From: Tropicimonas isoalkanivorans
Lineage (GTDB): Bacteria; Pseudomonadota; Alphaproteobacteria; Rhodobacterales; Rhodobacteraceae
DNA: 64,000 nucleotides
Assembly (NCBI RefSeq): GCF_900112335.1
Contig: NZ_FOLG01000012.1
Span: 62,001 to 126,000 of the forward strand
Direction: 5' to 3'
The notes under the pieces are model-generated. The model was not told where the DNA came from. It saw only the letters and a list, made by a program, of their open reading frames with translations, and did not search any database. The number at the start of each line of letters is the position of its first letter. Positions within the stretch are counted from its first letter, which is position 1. Made by a program: the position numbers and the translations under genes. Shown here piece after piece: positions 49,514-59,461 of this stretch.

Positions 49514-49828
49514 TCACCCCGGAATGCCGAGATCGACCTTGGTGGGCGCGTCCTGCTTCATCCAGTTCCCGCCGGATGCCATGACGCAGCTTCTTCCGCT
49601 GGGGAGGGTCATCAGGATGGTCCATGTCCCGGTTTCCTCCGATGACCAGACCTCGACCATCCGTTGTTCGGATTCCAAGCCGAGCCCGCTTTGTTCCTCG
49701 CCGTAGAATGTCGCGAGGCGTTCCGCCACGATGGCCCGATCGCCGCAGTTCAGATCGTCCGACGCGGCCGGCGGGGCGGTGGCGGCGGTGCCGAAGATCA
49801 CCGCCAGGGAAAGTGTGCGCTTGAACAT
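49514..49828 (-). CDS. Small exported protein of unknown function
   Basis: A 104-residue protein with a likely signal peptide ([21 protein letters not shown]) and two Cys ([17 protein letters not shown]) that may pair in the periplasm. The body ([34 protein letters not shown]) resembles short conserved proteins of Rhodobacteraceae without assigned function. ATG 49828. Confidence 0.65.
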   Translation of the reverse strand: MFKRTLSLAVIFGTAATAPPAASDDLNCGDRAIVAERLATFYGEEQSGLGLESEQRMVEVWSSEETGTWTILMTLPSGRSCVMASGGNWMKQDAPTKVDLGIPG

Positions 49829-50041
49829 GTGTGTCCCCTTACATGCCCGGGGCGGATCAAGTGCGGCCGGATACGCCGACGTGCCCCGTCTTCAAAGACA
49901 ATCGCGACACGGCGGAGTTGTTCCCTGTCTGGGCGGGGCGCGCGAGCCGGCGCTGTGTGCCTGCGGCGCCGCCCTGGGCAAGGCCGCTTGATTTTCCCGG
50001 CGGCATTCTGCAAGTGGGCTGGAGCAAGTTGCGAGGATGCC

Positions 50042-50833
50042 ATGACCCGGATCGACGACACGTTCCAACGCCTGAACGCCGAGGGCAAGAAAGCCTTTGT
50101 CGCCTACGTCATGGCGGGCGACCCGGACTACGACACGTCGCTTCAGGTCGTGAAGGGCCTGCCCGGCGCGGGAGTGGACATCATCGAACTCGGCATCCCC
50201 TTCACCGACCCCATGGCCGACGGCCCGACGATCCAGCGCGCCGGTCAGCGGGCGCTGGACGGGGGTCAGACGCTTCAGAAGACACTCGACATGGCGACGG
50301 CCTTTCGGGAAGGCGATCAGACTACGCCGATCGTCGCCATGGGCTACTATAACCCGATCTACAGCCGGGGTGTGGATCGCTTCCTGGAGGATGCAAAGGC
50401 CGCCGGGATCGACGGGCTGATCGTCGTAGACCTTCCGCCGGAGGAAGACGAGGAGCTTTGTATTCCGGCGCAGAAGGCCGGCCTCAACTTCATCCGCCTC
50501 GCGACGCCAACGACCGACGACAAGCGCCTGCCGCGCGTGCTGCAGAACACGTCTGGGTTCCTTTACTACGTGTCGATCACCGGCATTACCGGCTCGGCCG
50601 AGGCCCAGTCGGCTGACGTCGGCCCGGAAGTGGCGCGGATCAAGGCGGCGACCGACCTGCCGGTGATCGTAGGTTTCGGCATCAACTCCCCCGACAAGGC
50701 CGAAGCGATCGCCAGCGTCGCCGACGGCGCCGTGGTCGGCTCCGCAATCGTCAAGCTGATCGGCGAGGGCCGCCCTGTTCCGGAGATCCTCGACTTCGTG
50801 CGGGGTCTAGCAGAGGGCGCCCACCGGGCCTGA
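50042..50833 (+). CDS. trpA: Tryptophan synthase alpha chain
   Basis: A 263-residue TIM-barrel enzyme that cleaves indole-3-glycerol phosphate to indole for TrpB. Catalytic Glu is in [14 protein letters not shown], catalytic Asp in VVDLPPEED, and the phosphate-binding loop SITGITGSA and VGFGIN are present. trpB is not adjacent in the window. ATG 50042 has a GAGGATG RBS; the frame upstream is an artefact. Confidence 0.97.
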   Translation: MTRIDDTFQRLNAEGKKAFVAYVMAGDPDYDTSLQVVKGLPGAGVDIIELGIPFTDPMADGPTIQRAGQRALDGGQTLQKTLDMATAFREGDQTTPIVAMGYYNPIYSRGVDRFLEDAKAAGIDGLIVVDLPPEEDEELCIPAQKAGLNFIRLATPTTDDKRLPRVLQNTSGFLYYVSITGITGSAEAQSADVGPEVARIKAATDLPVIVGFGINSPDKAEAIASVADGAVVGSAIVKLIGEGRPVPEILDFVRGLAEGAHRA

Positions 50834-50943
50834 CCCTCTGGCCGGGCTGTCGAAGCCATGGCGCTGCGGCGCCATCGGGGCCGTTGTGCACGATCCTCCT
50901 GATTGATACTCGATTGGTGTCAGTACCGCGGGGAGGAGCGCTC

Positions 50944-52113
50944 ATGACCGTCATCACCAATATCGAGGACCTCAAGCGCATCTATCGCCGCCGCGCGCCG
51001 AAGATGTTCTACGATTACTGTGAATCCGGCAGCTGGAGCGAGCAGACCTTCCGCGAGAACGTTACGGACTTCGAGAAGATCCGCCTGCGCCAGCGGGTGG
51101 CGGTTGATATGACGGGCCGGTCAACGGCAACGCAGATGGTGGGGCAGGATGTGGCGATGCCAGTGGCGCTGGCTCCCGTGGGCCTGCTGGGGATGCAGCA
51201 CGCCGACGGCGAGATCCTTGCCGCGCGCGCCGCGGAGGCCTTCGGTGTGCCCTTCACACTTTCCACGATGTCAATCTGCTCGATCGAGGATGTGGCGGAG
51301 CGCACCCAGAAGCCGTTCTGGTTCCAACTCTATACAATGACCGACGAGGACTACGTCCGGCGCCTGTTGCAGCGCGCGAAGGATGCCAAGTGCTCCGCGC
51401 TGGTGATCACTTTGGACCTCCAGATCATCGGTCAGCGGCACAAGGACCTGAAAAACGGCCTGTCCGCCCCGCCGAAGCCGACGCTCAAGAACTGGCTGGA
51501 TCTGTCCCTCCGTTGGCGCTGGGGCCTGAACATGCTTCAGACGCCGCGGCGGCACTTCGGCAATATCGTCGGCCATGCGCAGGGGGTGGACGATCCGTCC
51601 TCGCTGTTCGAATGGACCGCCAAGCAGTTCGACCCGGCGTTGGACTGGAAGAAGGTCGCCAAGCTCATCGAGATGTGGGACGGCCCGACGATACTGAAGG
51701 GCATTTTGGACGAGGAGGATGCCCGCATGGCGGCCGAGGTCGGGGCCGACGCCATCGTGGTCTCCAACCATGGTGGCCGGCAGCTCGATGGCGCGCTCAG
51801 TGCCATCCGCATGCTGCCCCGAATCGTGGACGCGGTCGGGGACAGGATCGAGATCCACATGGACGGCGGCATCCGCTCCGGGCAGGACGTCCTGAAAGCC
51901 GTCGCTCTCGGGGCAAAAGGAACGTACGTGGGCCGCGCCTTCGTCTATGGCCTCGGCGCCATGGGGCAGCAGGGTGTGGAAAGCGCGCTCGAGGTCATTC
52001 GGAAAGAACTCGATACGTCCATGGCCCTTTGCGGGCGGCGCCGAATCGAGGACCTGGGGCGCGACGTTCTTCTCGTCCCGGAAGATTTCGAGGGGCGCTG
52101 GCAGGACGTGTGA
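50944..52113 (+). CDS. lldD: FMN-dependent alpha-hydroxy acid dehydrogenase (L-lactate dehydrogenase type)
   Basis: A 389-residue flavoprotein of the LldD family that oxidises L-lactate (or a close 2-hydroxy acid) to the keto acid at the membrane. Key parts: PVALAPVGLLGMQHADGE, the catalytic His-Gly-Gly-Arg in SNHGGRQLDGA, and HMDGGIRSG phosphate loop, with RRAPKMFYDYCESGSW at the start. No lactate permease or LldR is adjacent. ATG 50944 with GGGGAGGAG RBS. Substrate is inferred from family; glycolate or mandelate oxidases share the fold. Confidence 0.9.
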   Translation: MTVITNIEDLKRIYRRRAPKMFYDYCESGSWSEQTFRENVTDFEKIRLRQRVAVDMTGRSTATQMVGQDVAMPVALAPVGLLGMQHADGEILAARAAEAFGVPFTLSTMSICSIEDVAERTQKPFWFQLYTMTDEDYVRRLLQRAKDAKCSALVITLDLQIIGQRHKDLKNGLSAPPKPTLKNWLDLSLRWRWGLNMLQTPRRHFGNIVGHAQGVDDPSSLFEWTAKQFDPALDWKKVAKLIEMWDGPTILKGILDEEDARMAAEVGADAIVVSNHGGRQLDGALSAIRMLPRIVDAVGDRIEIHMDGGIRSGQDVLKAVALGAKGTYVGRAFVYGLGAMGQQGVESALEVIRKELDTSMALCGRRRIEDLGRDVLLVPEDFEGRWQDV

Positions 52114-52512
52114 CCGCAAACGGTTCACGGACTGCGCGAGTCGTCGGCGCAACATTATTGCGGGTTCGCTGGCCGAATTTGAAGCCTATGGTTCCTCGGC
52201 CGAGGGACTGGGCCGGAAGATGTGCAAATCGCCCGGCGTCCGCCATTTGCAGCTCCGGCGCACCAGCGGTCTCTCAAGCCAATGTAATTGCGGGGGATTC
52301 TGCCCGCGTAGTGCAAAAAATTTACAGCATACAATGGTATGCCGTTAAAACATTTACAAAAAAAATGTTATCGAAAAAAGAGTTACACCCATTTTGACGA
52401 CATCTGTTATGGTCCAGACAACGCATGGCTTGGGGAGGAGGTGCGGGCGGTAGGGCCATGGCCCGGAACCGGCTTTCCCCGCGTCGAAGTTGACAATTCA
52501 GGGAGGGACCCA
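52114..52512. promoter_or_regulatory. AT-rich acs upstream region with two inverted repeats
   Basis: About 400 bp before acs without a gene. Around 52310-52410 it is clearly A/T-richer than the rest of the window. It contains GCATAC-AATG-GTATGC (52327-52342) and AACATTT-N7-AAATGTT (52349-52369), two perfect inverted repeats only 6 bp apart. These are candidate operators for acetate-responsive control; the regulator is unknown. The acs RBS GGGAGGG is at 52501-52507. Confidence 0.5.
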
Positions 52513-54486
52513 ATGACCGCCAAGGGAAAAACCACAGCCGACCAACAGATCGGTGCGATCCCCGCAGATTTTCAGGCCAACGCCCATATAGACGCCGACA
52601 GCTATGAGAAAATGTACGCGCAGTCGGTGCAGGATCCCGAAGCATTCTGGGGGGAGCACGGCAAGCGGATCGACTGGATCAAGCCCTTTACCAAGGTCAA
52701 GGACACGTCCTTCGAGCCTGGCAACATCTCCATCAAGTGGTTCGAGGACGGCACGCTGAACGTCGCGGCCAACTGTATCGACCGGCACCTGGCCAAGCGT
52801 GGCAACCAGACCGCGATCATCTTCGAGCCGGACGACATCCACGAGCCGGCGCAGTACATCACCTACCGACAGTTGCATAACCAGGTGAGCAAGCTCGCCA
52901 ACGTGCTGGAGGACCTCGGCATCCGCAAGGGCGACCGTGTGGTCATCTACCTGCCGATGATCCCCGAGGCGGCCTATGCGATGCTCGCCTGCGCCCGCAT
53001 TGGCGCCATCCATTCCATCGTTTTCGCGGGCTTCTCGCCCGAGGCGCTCGCCGCCCGTGTCAATGGCTGCGATGCGAAGCTTGTCATTACGTCCGACTAC
53101 GCCCCGCGCGGCGGCCGCAAGACGCCGCTGAAGTCGAACACCGATGCGGCGCTGCTGCACTGCATTCACGACCCGAAGGTGCTCATGGTGCGCCGCACCC
53201 GTGAGCAGACCACCTGGGTCGACGGCCGCGACTACGACTACGGCGAACTGATGCTGGAAGCCGACGACCACATGACGCCGGTCGAGATGGACGCGGAAGA
53301 CCCGCTCTTCATCCTCTACACCTCCGGCTCCACGGGTCATCCAAAGGGCGTCGTGCACACCACTGGGGGCTATCTCGTCTTCGCGGCGATGACCCACCAG
53401 TACACGTTCGACTACCACGACGGGGACGTTTTCTGGTGCACCGCGGACGTCGGCTGGGTCACCGGGCACAGCTATATCGTCTATGGCCCCCTCGCCAACG
53501 GCGCGACGACCGTGATGTTCGAAGGCGTTCCCACCTTCCCCGATCCCGGCCGATTCTGGGAAGTGTGCGAAAAGCACAAGGTGAACCAGTTCTATACCGC
53601 CCCGACCGCCATCCGCGCGCTGATGGGGCAGGGCGACGAGTGGATCGAAAAGCACGACCTGAGCTCGCTGAAGCTGCTCGGCTCCGTGGGTGAGCCGATC
53701 AACCCGGAGGCCTGGCACTGGTACAACGAGAAGATCGGCAAGGGGAAATGCCCGATCGTGGACACCTGGTGGCAGACGGAGACCGGTGGCCACCTGATCA
53801 CCCCGCTGCCGGGCGCGATCCCGACAAAGCCAGGCTCCGCAACCAAGCCGTTCTTCGGGGTGCAGCCGGTCGTACTCGACCCGCACTCGGGTCAGGAGAT
53901 CGACGCCACCGAATGCGAGGGTGTCCTCTGCCTCAAGGACAGCTGGCCCGGCCAGATGCGCGGCGTCTGGGACGACCACGGCCGCTTCGAGAAGACGTAT
54001 TTCTCGGACTACAAGGGCTATTACTTCTCGGGTGACGGCTGCCGCCGCGATGCCGACGGCTACTACTGGATCACTGGTCGCGTCGACGATGTCATCAACG
54101 TCTCCGGCCACCGGATGGGCACCGCGGAGGTCGAAAGCGCACTGGTGGCTCACGTGAAGGTCGCCGAGGCCGCGGTCGTCGGCTACCCGCACAAGGTCAA
54201 GGGGCAGGGCATCTACTGCTATGTCACTCTGATGAACGACGTCGAGCCCAGCGACGAGCTTTACAAGGAGCTTCGTCAATGGGTCCGCCACGAGATCGGC
54301 CCCATCGCCACGCCGGATCTGATCCAGTGGGCACCCGGGCTGCCGAAGACACGCTCCGGTAAGATAATGCGCCGCATCTTGCGGAAGATTGCCGAGAACG
54401 ACTACGGGTCCCTTGGAGATACCTCCACCCTCGCCGACCCCTCTGTCGTCGAGGAGTTGATCGAGAACCGCATGAACAAGGGATGA
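52513..54486 (+). CDS. acs: Acetyl-CoA synthetase
   Basis: A 657-residue AMP-forming enzyme turning acetate, ATP and CoA into acetyl-CoA, AMP and PPi. Hallmarks: [13 protein letters not shown] (adenylate P-loop), WWQTETGG, and the C-terminal acetylation-site region [14 protein letters not shown], where Lys acetylation typically switches Acs off. RBS GGGAGGG before ATG 52513. It heads a cluster with adk and a symporter: adk can recycle the AMP made here. Confidence 0.97.
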   Translation: MTAKGKTTADQQIGAIPADFQANAHIDADSYEKMYAQSVQDPEAFWGEHGKRIDWIKPFTKVKDTSFEPGNISIKWFEDGTLNVAANCIDRHLAKRGNQTAIIFEPDDIHEPAQYITYRQLHNQVSKLANVLEDLGIRKGDRVVIYLPMIPEAAYAMLACARIGAIHSIVFAGFSPEALAARVNGCDAKLVITSDYAPRGGRKTPLKSNTDAALLHCIHDPKVLMVRRTREQTTWVDGRDYDYGELMLEADDHMTPVEMDAEDPLFILYTSGSTGHPKGVVHTTGGYLVFAAMTHQYTFDYHDGDVFWCTADVGWVTGHSYIVYGPLANGATTVMFEGVPTFPDPGRFWEVCEKHKVNQFYTAPTAIRALMGQGDEWIEKHDLSSLKLLGSVGEPINPEAWHWYNEKIGKGKCPIVDTWWQTETGGHLITPLPGAIPTKPGSATKPFFGVQPVVLDPHSGQEIDATECEGVLCLKDSWPGQMRGVWDDHGRFEKTYFSDYKGYYFSGDGCRRDADGYYWITGRVDDVINVSGHRMGTAEVESALVAHVKVAEAAVVGYPHKVKGQGIYCYVTLMNDVEPSDELYKELRQWVRHEIGPIATPDLIQWAPGLPKTRSGKIMRRILRKIAENDYGSLGDTSTLADPSVVEELIENRMNKG

Positions 54487-54490
54487 CGTC

Positions 54491-55171
54491 ATGAACGACG
54501 CACAAACCCCGCCCGTCCTGATACTGCTCGGCCCCCCGGGGGCCGGCAAGGGAACCCAGGCCCGTATGCTCGAAGAAAAATTCGGGCTGGTGCAACTGTC
54601 GACCGGAGATCTTCTCCGAGGGGCCGTTGCCGCGGGCACCGAGGCCGGCAAGGCGGCGAAGGCCGTGATGGAGGCCGGGCAGCTTGTCAGCGACGAGATC
54701 GTCATCGCAGTGCTCAAGGATCGCCTGGCAGACCCTGACGTCAAGAATGGCGTCATTCTCGACGGTTTCCCGCGCACAACGGCACAGGCCGGGGCGCTGG
54801 ACGATCTGCTGAAGAAACGCGGACAGAAGATCAATGCCGCGATCAGCCTCGAGGTCGACGACGATGCAATGGTTGAGCGGATTTCCGGTCGGTACACCTG
54901 CGCCAACTGCGGCGAGGGCTATCACGACACGTTCAAGCAGCCGGAAGTTGCCGGCGTCTGCGACAAGTGCGGGGGCACGGAGTTCATTCGCCGCGCCGAC
55001 GATACCGCGGAAACCGTTCGGTCGCGTCTCGTGGCCTACCACGAGCAGACCGCGCCGCTGATCGCGTTCTACCGGGAGCGGGGTCAATTGGTCGAGGTCG
55101 AGGCGATGGGGTCCATCGACGAGATCGCGAGCAGGCTCAACGATATCGTCGAACAGGCCAAGGCGGCCTGA
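54491..55171 (+). CDS. adk: Adenylate kinase
   Basis: A 226-residue long-form adenylate kinase: P-loop GPPGAGKGTQA, DGFPRT, and a zinc-type LID with CANC and CDKC pairs. It interconverts AMP plus ATP and two ADP. It starts 4 bp after the acs stop, so it is co-expressed with the AMP-producing Acs. In many bacteria adk lies in a ribosomal protein operon; this location beside acs is a distinct arrangement, and another adk may exist elsewhere. Confidence 0.95.
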   Translation: MNDAQTPPVLILLGPPGAGKGTQARMLEEKFGLVQLSTGDLLRGAVAAGTEAGKAAKAVMEAGQLVSDEIVIAVLKDRLADPDVKNGVILDGFPRTTAQAGALDDLLKKRGQKINAAISLEVDDDAMVERISGRYTCANCGEGYHDTFKQPEVAGVCDKCGGTEFIRRADDTAETVRSRLVAYHEQTAPLIAFYRERGQLVEVEAMGSIDEIASRLNDIVEQAKAA

Positions 55172-55206
55172 TCGAAAGGCGGGGCAACCGCCACTCGACG
55201 GACAGC

Positions 55207-55221
55207 GGCCCGCAACGGGCC
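55207..55221 (+). terminator. Short hairpin after adk (possible attenuator/weak terminator)
   Basis: Stem GGCCCG-CAA-CGGGCC followed by TGTATATAGGG, 36 bp after the adk stop and 75 bp before the next ATG. There is no clean T-tract. A second GC-rich dyad (CCGCGC / GCGCGG) and a TTTTAAC direct repeat follow (to 55281). It may separate acs-adk expression from the symporter genes. Confidence 0.35.
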
Positions 55222-55295
55222 TGTATATAGGGCCGTTCCGCGCAGGGCGCGCGGAGCGGGGAGGATACTTTTAACTTTTAACTGGGAGGGACCGC

Positions 55296-55535
55296 ATGTC
55301 GGACAAACCTGAAAACAACGCATACTGGGCGGCGAACATTCGTATCGTCACCTGGTGTCTCGTCATCTGGGCCATCGTGCCCTTCGGCTTCGGCATCCTG
55401 TTGGAGCCGATCATGCCGGGTCTGGCCTTTTGGGTGGCCCAGCAGGGCTCCATCCTCGTGTTCCTGGCAATCATCTTTTTCTACGCCTGGCGCATGAACA
55501 GGCTCGACCGCGAATTCGGCGTCGACGAGCAATAA
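55296..55535 (+). CDS. DUF4212 symporter small subunit
   Basis: A 79-residue protein with two membrane helices (about 17-40 and 48-68) and a NAYWAANIRIVTW start. It matches DUF4212, the small partner of the VC_2705-type SSS symporters. It is immediately upstream (15 bp) of the large subunit. RBS GGGAGGG at ATG 55296. Confidence 0.93.
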   Translation: MSDKPENNAYWAANIRIVTWCLVIWAIVPFGFGILLEPIMPGLAFWVAQQGSILVFLAIIFFYAWRMNRLDREFGVDEQ

Positions 55536-55550
55536 AGGGGGCAGGGACAG

Positions 55551-57338
55551 ATGGATCAATTCGTACTCAACTGGATTTTTATCGGTGCGAGCTTCGCGCT
55601 CTACATCGGTATCGCAATCTGGGCCCGGGCGGGCTCGACGTCGGAATTCTATGCCGCCGGCCGGGGCGTTCACCCCGTGCTCAACGGCATGGCAACCGGG
55701 GCCGACTGGATGTCGGCGGCCTCCTTCATCTCCATGGCCGGCCTGATCGCTTTCGTCGGTTATGACAACTCCACCTTCCTCATGGGCTGGACCGGCGGCT
55801 ACGTGCTGCTCGCGCTGATGCTCGCGCCCTACCTGCGGAAGTTCGGTAAGTTCACCGTGCCGGAATTCATCGGCGACCGCTTCTACAGCTCGACCGCGCG
55901 CCTCGTGGCCGTGATCTGCCTGATCGTCGCCTCGATCACCTACGTGATCGGTCAGATGACCGGCGTGGGCGTGGCCTTCGGCCGCTTCCTCGAGGTGGAC
56001 AACACCACCGGCCTGCTGATCGGTGCTGCGGTCGTGTTCGCCTATGCCGTGTTCGGCGGCATGAAGGGCGTGACCTATACGCAGGTTGCGCAATACGTCG
56101 TTCTCATCACCGCCTACACCATTCCGGCGATCTTCATCTCTCTCCAGCTTACGGGCAATCCGATCCCCGCGCTTGGCCTCTTTGGCGACACCGCGGGCAC
56201 CGGGCAGCCGCTGCTGGCCACGCTGGACCAACTCGTCACCGACCTGGGCTTTGCGGAATACACGACCCGCAACAGCGACACCCTGAACATGGTTCTGTTC
56301 ACCCTGTCGCTGATGATCGGGACCGCGGGCCTGCCGCACGTCATCATGCGGTTCTTCACGGTGCCGACCGTTGCGGACGCTCGCTGGTCGGCTGGCTGGG
56401 CGCTGGTGTTCATCGCGCTGCTCTACCTGACGGCTCCGGCCGTGGGTGCCATGGCGCGCTTCAACATCACCAACCAGTTCTGGCCGGATGGCCCTCAGGG
56501 CGAGGCTGTTTCCGTCGAAACGATCGAGACCAGCCCGGAATATGCCTGGATGCAGACTTGGCAGAAGACCGGTCTGCTGAACTGGGAAGACCTGAACGGC
56601 GATGGCAAGATTCAGTACTATAACGATGCCAACGCGGACCTTCAGGCTCGTGCCGAAGAGAGTAGCTGGACGGGCAACGAACTGACGAAGTTCGACCGCG
56701 ACATCCTGGTGCTCGCTAACCCGGAAATCGCCAACCTGCCTGGCTGGGTGGTGGCGCTTGTCGCTGCCGGTGGTCTTGCCGCTGCGCTCTCGACTGCAGC
56801 CGGTCTCCTGCTGGCTATCTCCTCCGCTGTCTCTCACGACCTGATGAAGGGCCAACTGACCCCGAACATGTCTGAAGCGTCGGAGCTGATGTCCGCACGG
56901 ATCGCCATGGCTGTTGCCATCGCCGTCGCCACGTATCTCGGCCTCAACCCGCCGGGCTTCGCGGCCCAAACCGTGGCTCTTGCCTTCGGTATCGCAGCAG
57001 CCTCGATCTTCCCGGCGCTGATGATGGGGATCTTCTCCAAGCGGGTGAACAACACCGGGGCCGTGGCCGGCATGCTGGTGGGTCTGATCGTGACGGTGGT
57101 CTACATCTTCCTGCACAAGGGGTGGTTCTTCATCCCCGACACCAACAGCTACACGGACGCTGCTCCGCTGTTCCTCGGCATCAAGTCGACCTCCTTCGGG
57201 GCCGTCGGGGCGCTGCTGAACTTCGGAACCGCGATCCTGGTTTCCAACGCGACCGCCGCGCCGCCGAAGGAAATCCAGGAGCTGGTCGAAAGCGTCCGCA
57301 TCCCGCGGGGCGCCGGCGCAGCCGCCGCGGATCACTGA
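55551..57338 (+). CDS. SSS-family sodium:solute symporter, VC_2705 type (acetate/organic acid)
   Basis: A 595-residue transporter with about 13 helices of the sodium:solute symporter family, related to ActP. Sodium-site and family parts include GADWMSAASFISMAG, VPEFIGDRFYSST, and GLPHVIMRFFTVPTV; a loop with DLNGDGKIQYY (EF-hand-like) lies outside. In the VC_2705 subfamily the small DUF4212 subunit is required by context. Position after acs-adk makes acetate or a short carboxylate the probable substrate. Confidence 0.93.
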   Translation: MDQFVLNWIFIGASFALYIGIAIWARAGSTSEFYAAGRGVHPVLNGMATGADWMSAASFISMAGLIAFVGYDNSTFLMGWTGGYVLLALMLAPYLRKFGKFTVPEFIGDRFYSSTARLVAVICLIVASITYVIGQMTGVGVAFGRFLEVDNTTGLLIGAAVVFAYAVFGGMKGVTYTQVAQYVVLITAYTIPAIFISLQLTGNPIPALGLFGDTAGTGQPLLATLDQLVTDLGFAEYTTRNSDTLNMVLFTLSLMIGTAGLPHVIMRFFTVPTVADARWSAGWALVFIALLYLTAPAVGAMARFNITNQFWPDGPQGEAVSVETIETSPEYAWMQTWQKTGLLNWEDLNGDGKIQYYNDANADLQARAEESSWTGNELTKFDRDILVLANPEIANLPGWVVALVAAGGLAAALSTAAGLLLAISSAVSHDLMKGQLTPNMSEASELMSARIAMAVAIAVATYLGLNPPGFAAQTVALAFGIAAASIFPALMMGIFSKRVNNTGAVAGMLVGLIVTVVYIFLHKGWFFIPDTNSYTDAAPLFLGIKSTSFGAVGALLNFGTAILVSNATAAPPKEIQELVESVRIPRGAGAAAADH

Positions 57339-57457
57339 TCCCTCGGGTGCGGGCGGGGACCGTGACGGCCCCGCCCGTACCAAATATCGGCGCGTCCCTT
57401 TGCCTAAAGGGGGCGTGCCGCCTCGCAACCTCCGAGACCAAGCGCGATGGTGTGACG

Positions 57458-59299
57458 ATGACTGACGCGACCCTCGACCGAGACTCCCGCATCCTGAGGT
57501 TCATTGAGCACGTCCATCCCTACGACAGCCTCGACCGTGACACTCTGAAACGGATCGCCGAGGCATTCTCCGACCGGACCGTGCCCGCCGGTTCCGAGAT
57601 CTACGCGGCCGGCACGCCGCTTGAAGGGCTCTACCTTATCGAACATGGCACCGTGGAGGTGACCGACGCCAACGGCGCCCCCGTGTCCCTCCTGCGCGGC
57701 CGCAATTCCTTCGGCGAACGGGGGTTGATCCGCGACGGCATTGCGCAAACGACCGCGCGTGCGGCGGAGGAGACCCGGTTGCTGGTTCTTCCCGCCAAGA
57801 CGTTTCGCGACCTCGTCAGGAACGACCGCGCCTTCGCCCGCTTCTTCGAGCGCGGCCGCGCTGCGGCCCGGGAGCGGCAGGGCGATCTGTCCACCCAGCG
57901 TGTCAGCGATCTGATGGCGCGACATCCCATTACGGTAGCGCCAGACACGCCGATCCGGTCGGCCGCCGAAACGATGCGGGACACCCGAGTTTCCTGTCTT
58001 GCCGTGACCGAGTCAGACGAACGCCTCGTCGGTATCGTCACCCTCCGCGACATGGCGACCAAGGCCGTTGCCTCCAGCCTGGCCGGAGAAACGCCGGTGC
58101 GGGAGATCATGACGTCGAATCCGGCCAGCCTGCCGCCCTCCGCGCTCGGCTCCGATCTGCTGCACCTGATGCTGGAGCGGAAGGTCGGCCACGTGACGGT
58201 CGTCGAGGGCGACCGGGTGGTGGGCATCCTGACCCAAACGGACCTGACGCGGTTCCAGGCACTCAGCTCGGCGTCGATGGTGCAGGAAGTTGCCGATGCC
58301 GCGTCTGCGGAAGAGATGGCCCGGGTCACCGCGCGCTTGCCCGCGCTCCTCGCCCAGCTTGTCGGGGCCGGGAACCGGCATGAAGTGGTGACGCGGCTCA
58401 TCACGGACATCGCGGATGCGGTGACACGCCGCCTCCTCGCGCTGGCGGAAGCGGAGCTTGGCGCGCCCCCGGTGGACTATCTCTGGCTTGCTTGCGGCTC
58501 GCAGGGTCGGCAGGAGCAGACCGGGGTGTCCGATCAGGACAACTGCCTCATCATCTCCGACGCGGCCCGGGGCAAGGACGGCGCGTATTTCGAGAGCCTT
58601 GCGCGTTTCGTCTGCGATGGTCTCGCAACCTGCGGCTACTACTACTGCCCCGGAGACATGATGGCGTCCAACCCGCGCTGGCGTCAGCCGCTGGCCGTCT
58701 GGCGGCGGTACTTCCGGGGCTGGATCGACAAGCCGGACCCCGAGGCGCAGATGCTGGCCTCCGTCATGTTCGACCTGCGCCCCATTGGCGGGGCAGCCTA
58801 CCTGCTGGAGGAGCTGAAGGCCGAAACCCTCGCCGCAGCGCGCAAGAACACGATCTTCGTCGGCCACATGATCGTCAACTCGCTGAAGCACACCCCGCCG
58901 CTCGGGCTGTTCCGCGGATTTGCCACGGTGCGCTCGGGCGAACACAAGAACCAACTGGACATGAAGATGAACGGCGTCGTTCCGGTGGTCGATCTCGGGC
59001 GGATCTATGCGCTCCAGGGCGGATTGACGGAGGTGAACACCCGCGCGCGGCTGGAGGCGGCGGAGGCCAACGGCACCATCTCGCGGTCCGGCGGACACGA
59101 CCTTCTGGACGCCTACGACCTGATCGCTGAAACCCGCCTGAAGCAGCAGGCCGAGGAGATCCGCGCGGGTCGCAAACCGGACAACTATATGGCGCCGTCC
59201 GACCTGAGCGACCTGGAGCGCAGCCACTTGCGGGATGCCTTCGTCGTCGTGCGCACGATGCAGTCGGCGCTTGGCCACAACAAGGGGGTGCTCAGTTGA
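57458..59299 (+). CDS. cNMP-binding/CBS/DUF294 nucleotidyltransferase-like protein
   Basis: A 613-residue multidomain regulator. Order: a cyclic-nucleotide-binding domain (about 15-125; PBC region FGERGLIRDGIAQTTARA lacks the usual Arg), a CBS pair (about 150-270; MARHPITVAPDTP and EIMTSNPASLPPSALG), a DUF294 nucleotidyltransferase core with GSQGRQEQTGVSDQDN (intact Gly-Ser and DxD), and DUF294_C. Related to the GlnD/GlnE-type transferases, which modify proteins. It is commonly beside VC_2705 symporters, but its substrate is unproven. ATG 57458; the upstream frame is shadow. Soluble. Confidence 0.92.
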   Translation: MTDATLDRDSRILRFIEHVHPYDSLDRDTLKRIAEAFSDRTVPAGSEIYAAGTPLEGLYLIEHGTVEVTDANGAPVSLLRGRNSFGERGLIRDGIAQTTARAAEETRLLVLPAKTFRDLVRNDRAFARFFERGRAAARERQGDLSTQRVSDLMARHPITVAPDTPIRSAAETMRDTRVSCLAVTESDERLVGIVTLRDMATKAVASSLAGETPVREIMTSNPASLPPSALGSDLLHLMLERKVGHVTVVEGDRVVGILTQTDLTRFQALSSASMVQEVADAASAEEMARVTARLPALLAQLVGAGNRHEVVTRLITDIADAVTRRLLALAEAELGAPPVDYLWLACGSQGRQEQTGVSDQDNCLIISDAARGKDGAYFESLARFVCDGLATCGYYYCPGDMMASNPRWRQPLAVWRRYFRGWIDKPDPEAQMLASVMFDLRPIGGAAYLLEELKAETLAAARKNTIFVGHMIVNSLKHTPPLGLFRGFATVRSGEHKNQLDMKMNGVVPVVDLGRIYALQGGLTEVNTRARLEAAEANGTISRSGGHDLLDAYDLIAETRLKQQAEEIRAGRKPDNYMAPSDLSDLERSHLRDAFVVVRTMQSALGHNKGVLS

Positions 59300-59461
59300 T
59301 GCACTAAACGGCGACGCTGTCGGGGAAGGAGGCCCGGATGGCAGACAATGGCGCGCGGGGGCCGTGTGACGGCCGCCACCACGCCTTGCGTTCGGAGGCG
59401 CCTACATAGACACAGGTGCTGCCGCGTTCCGCGCGGCCGTGCTCATCGCGAGGGAGGAGCG

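Noticed and set aside
52498-54906. An 802-residue minus-strand frame across acs
   Set aside because: Shadow of acs and adk with low-complexity Val/Gly/Asp-rich translation.
55278-57428. A 716-residue minus-strand frame across the symporter
   Set aside because: Arg/Gly/His-rich shadow of the SSS symporter gene; no recognisable family.
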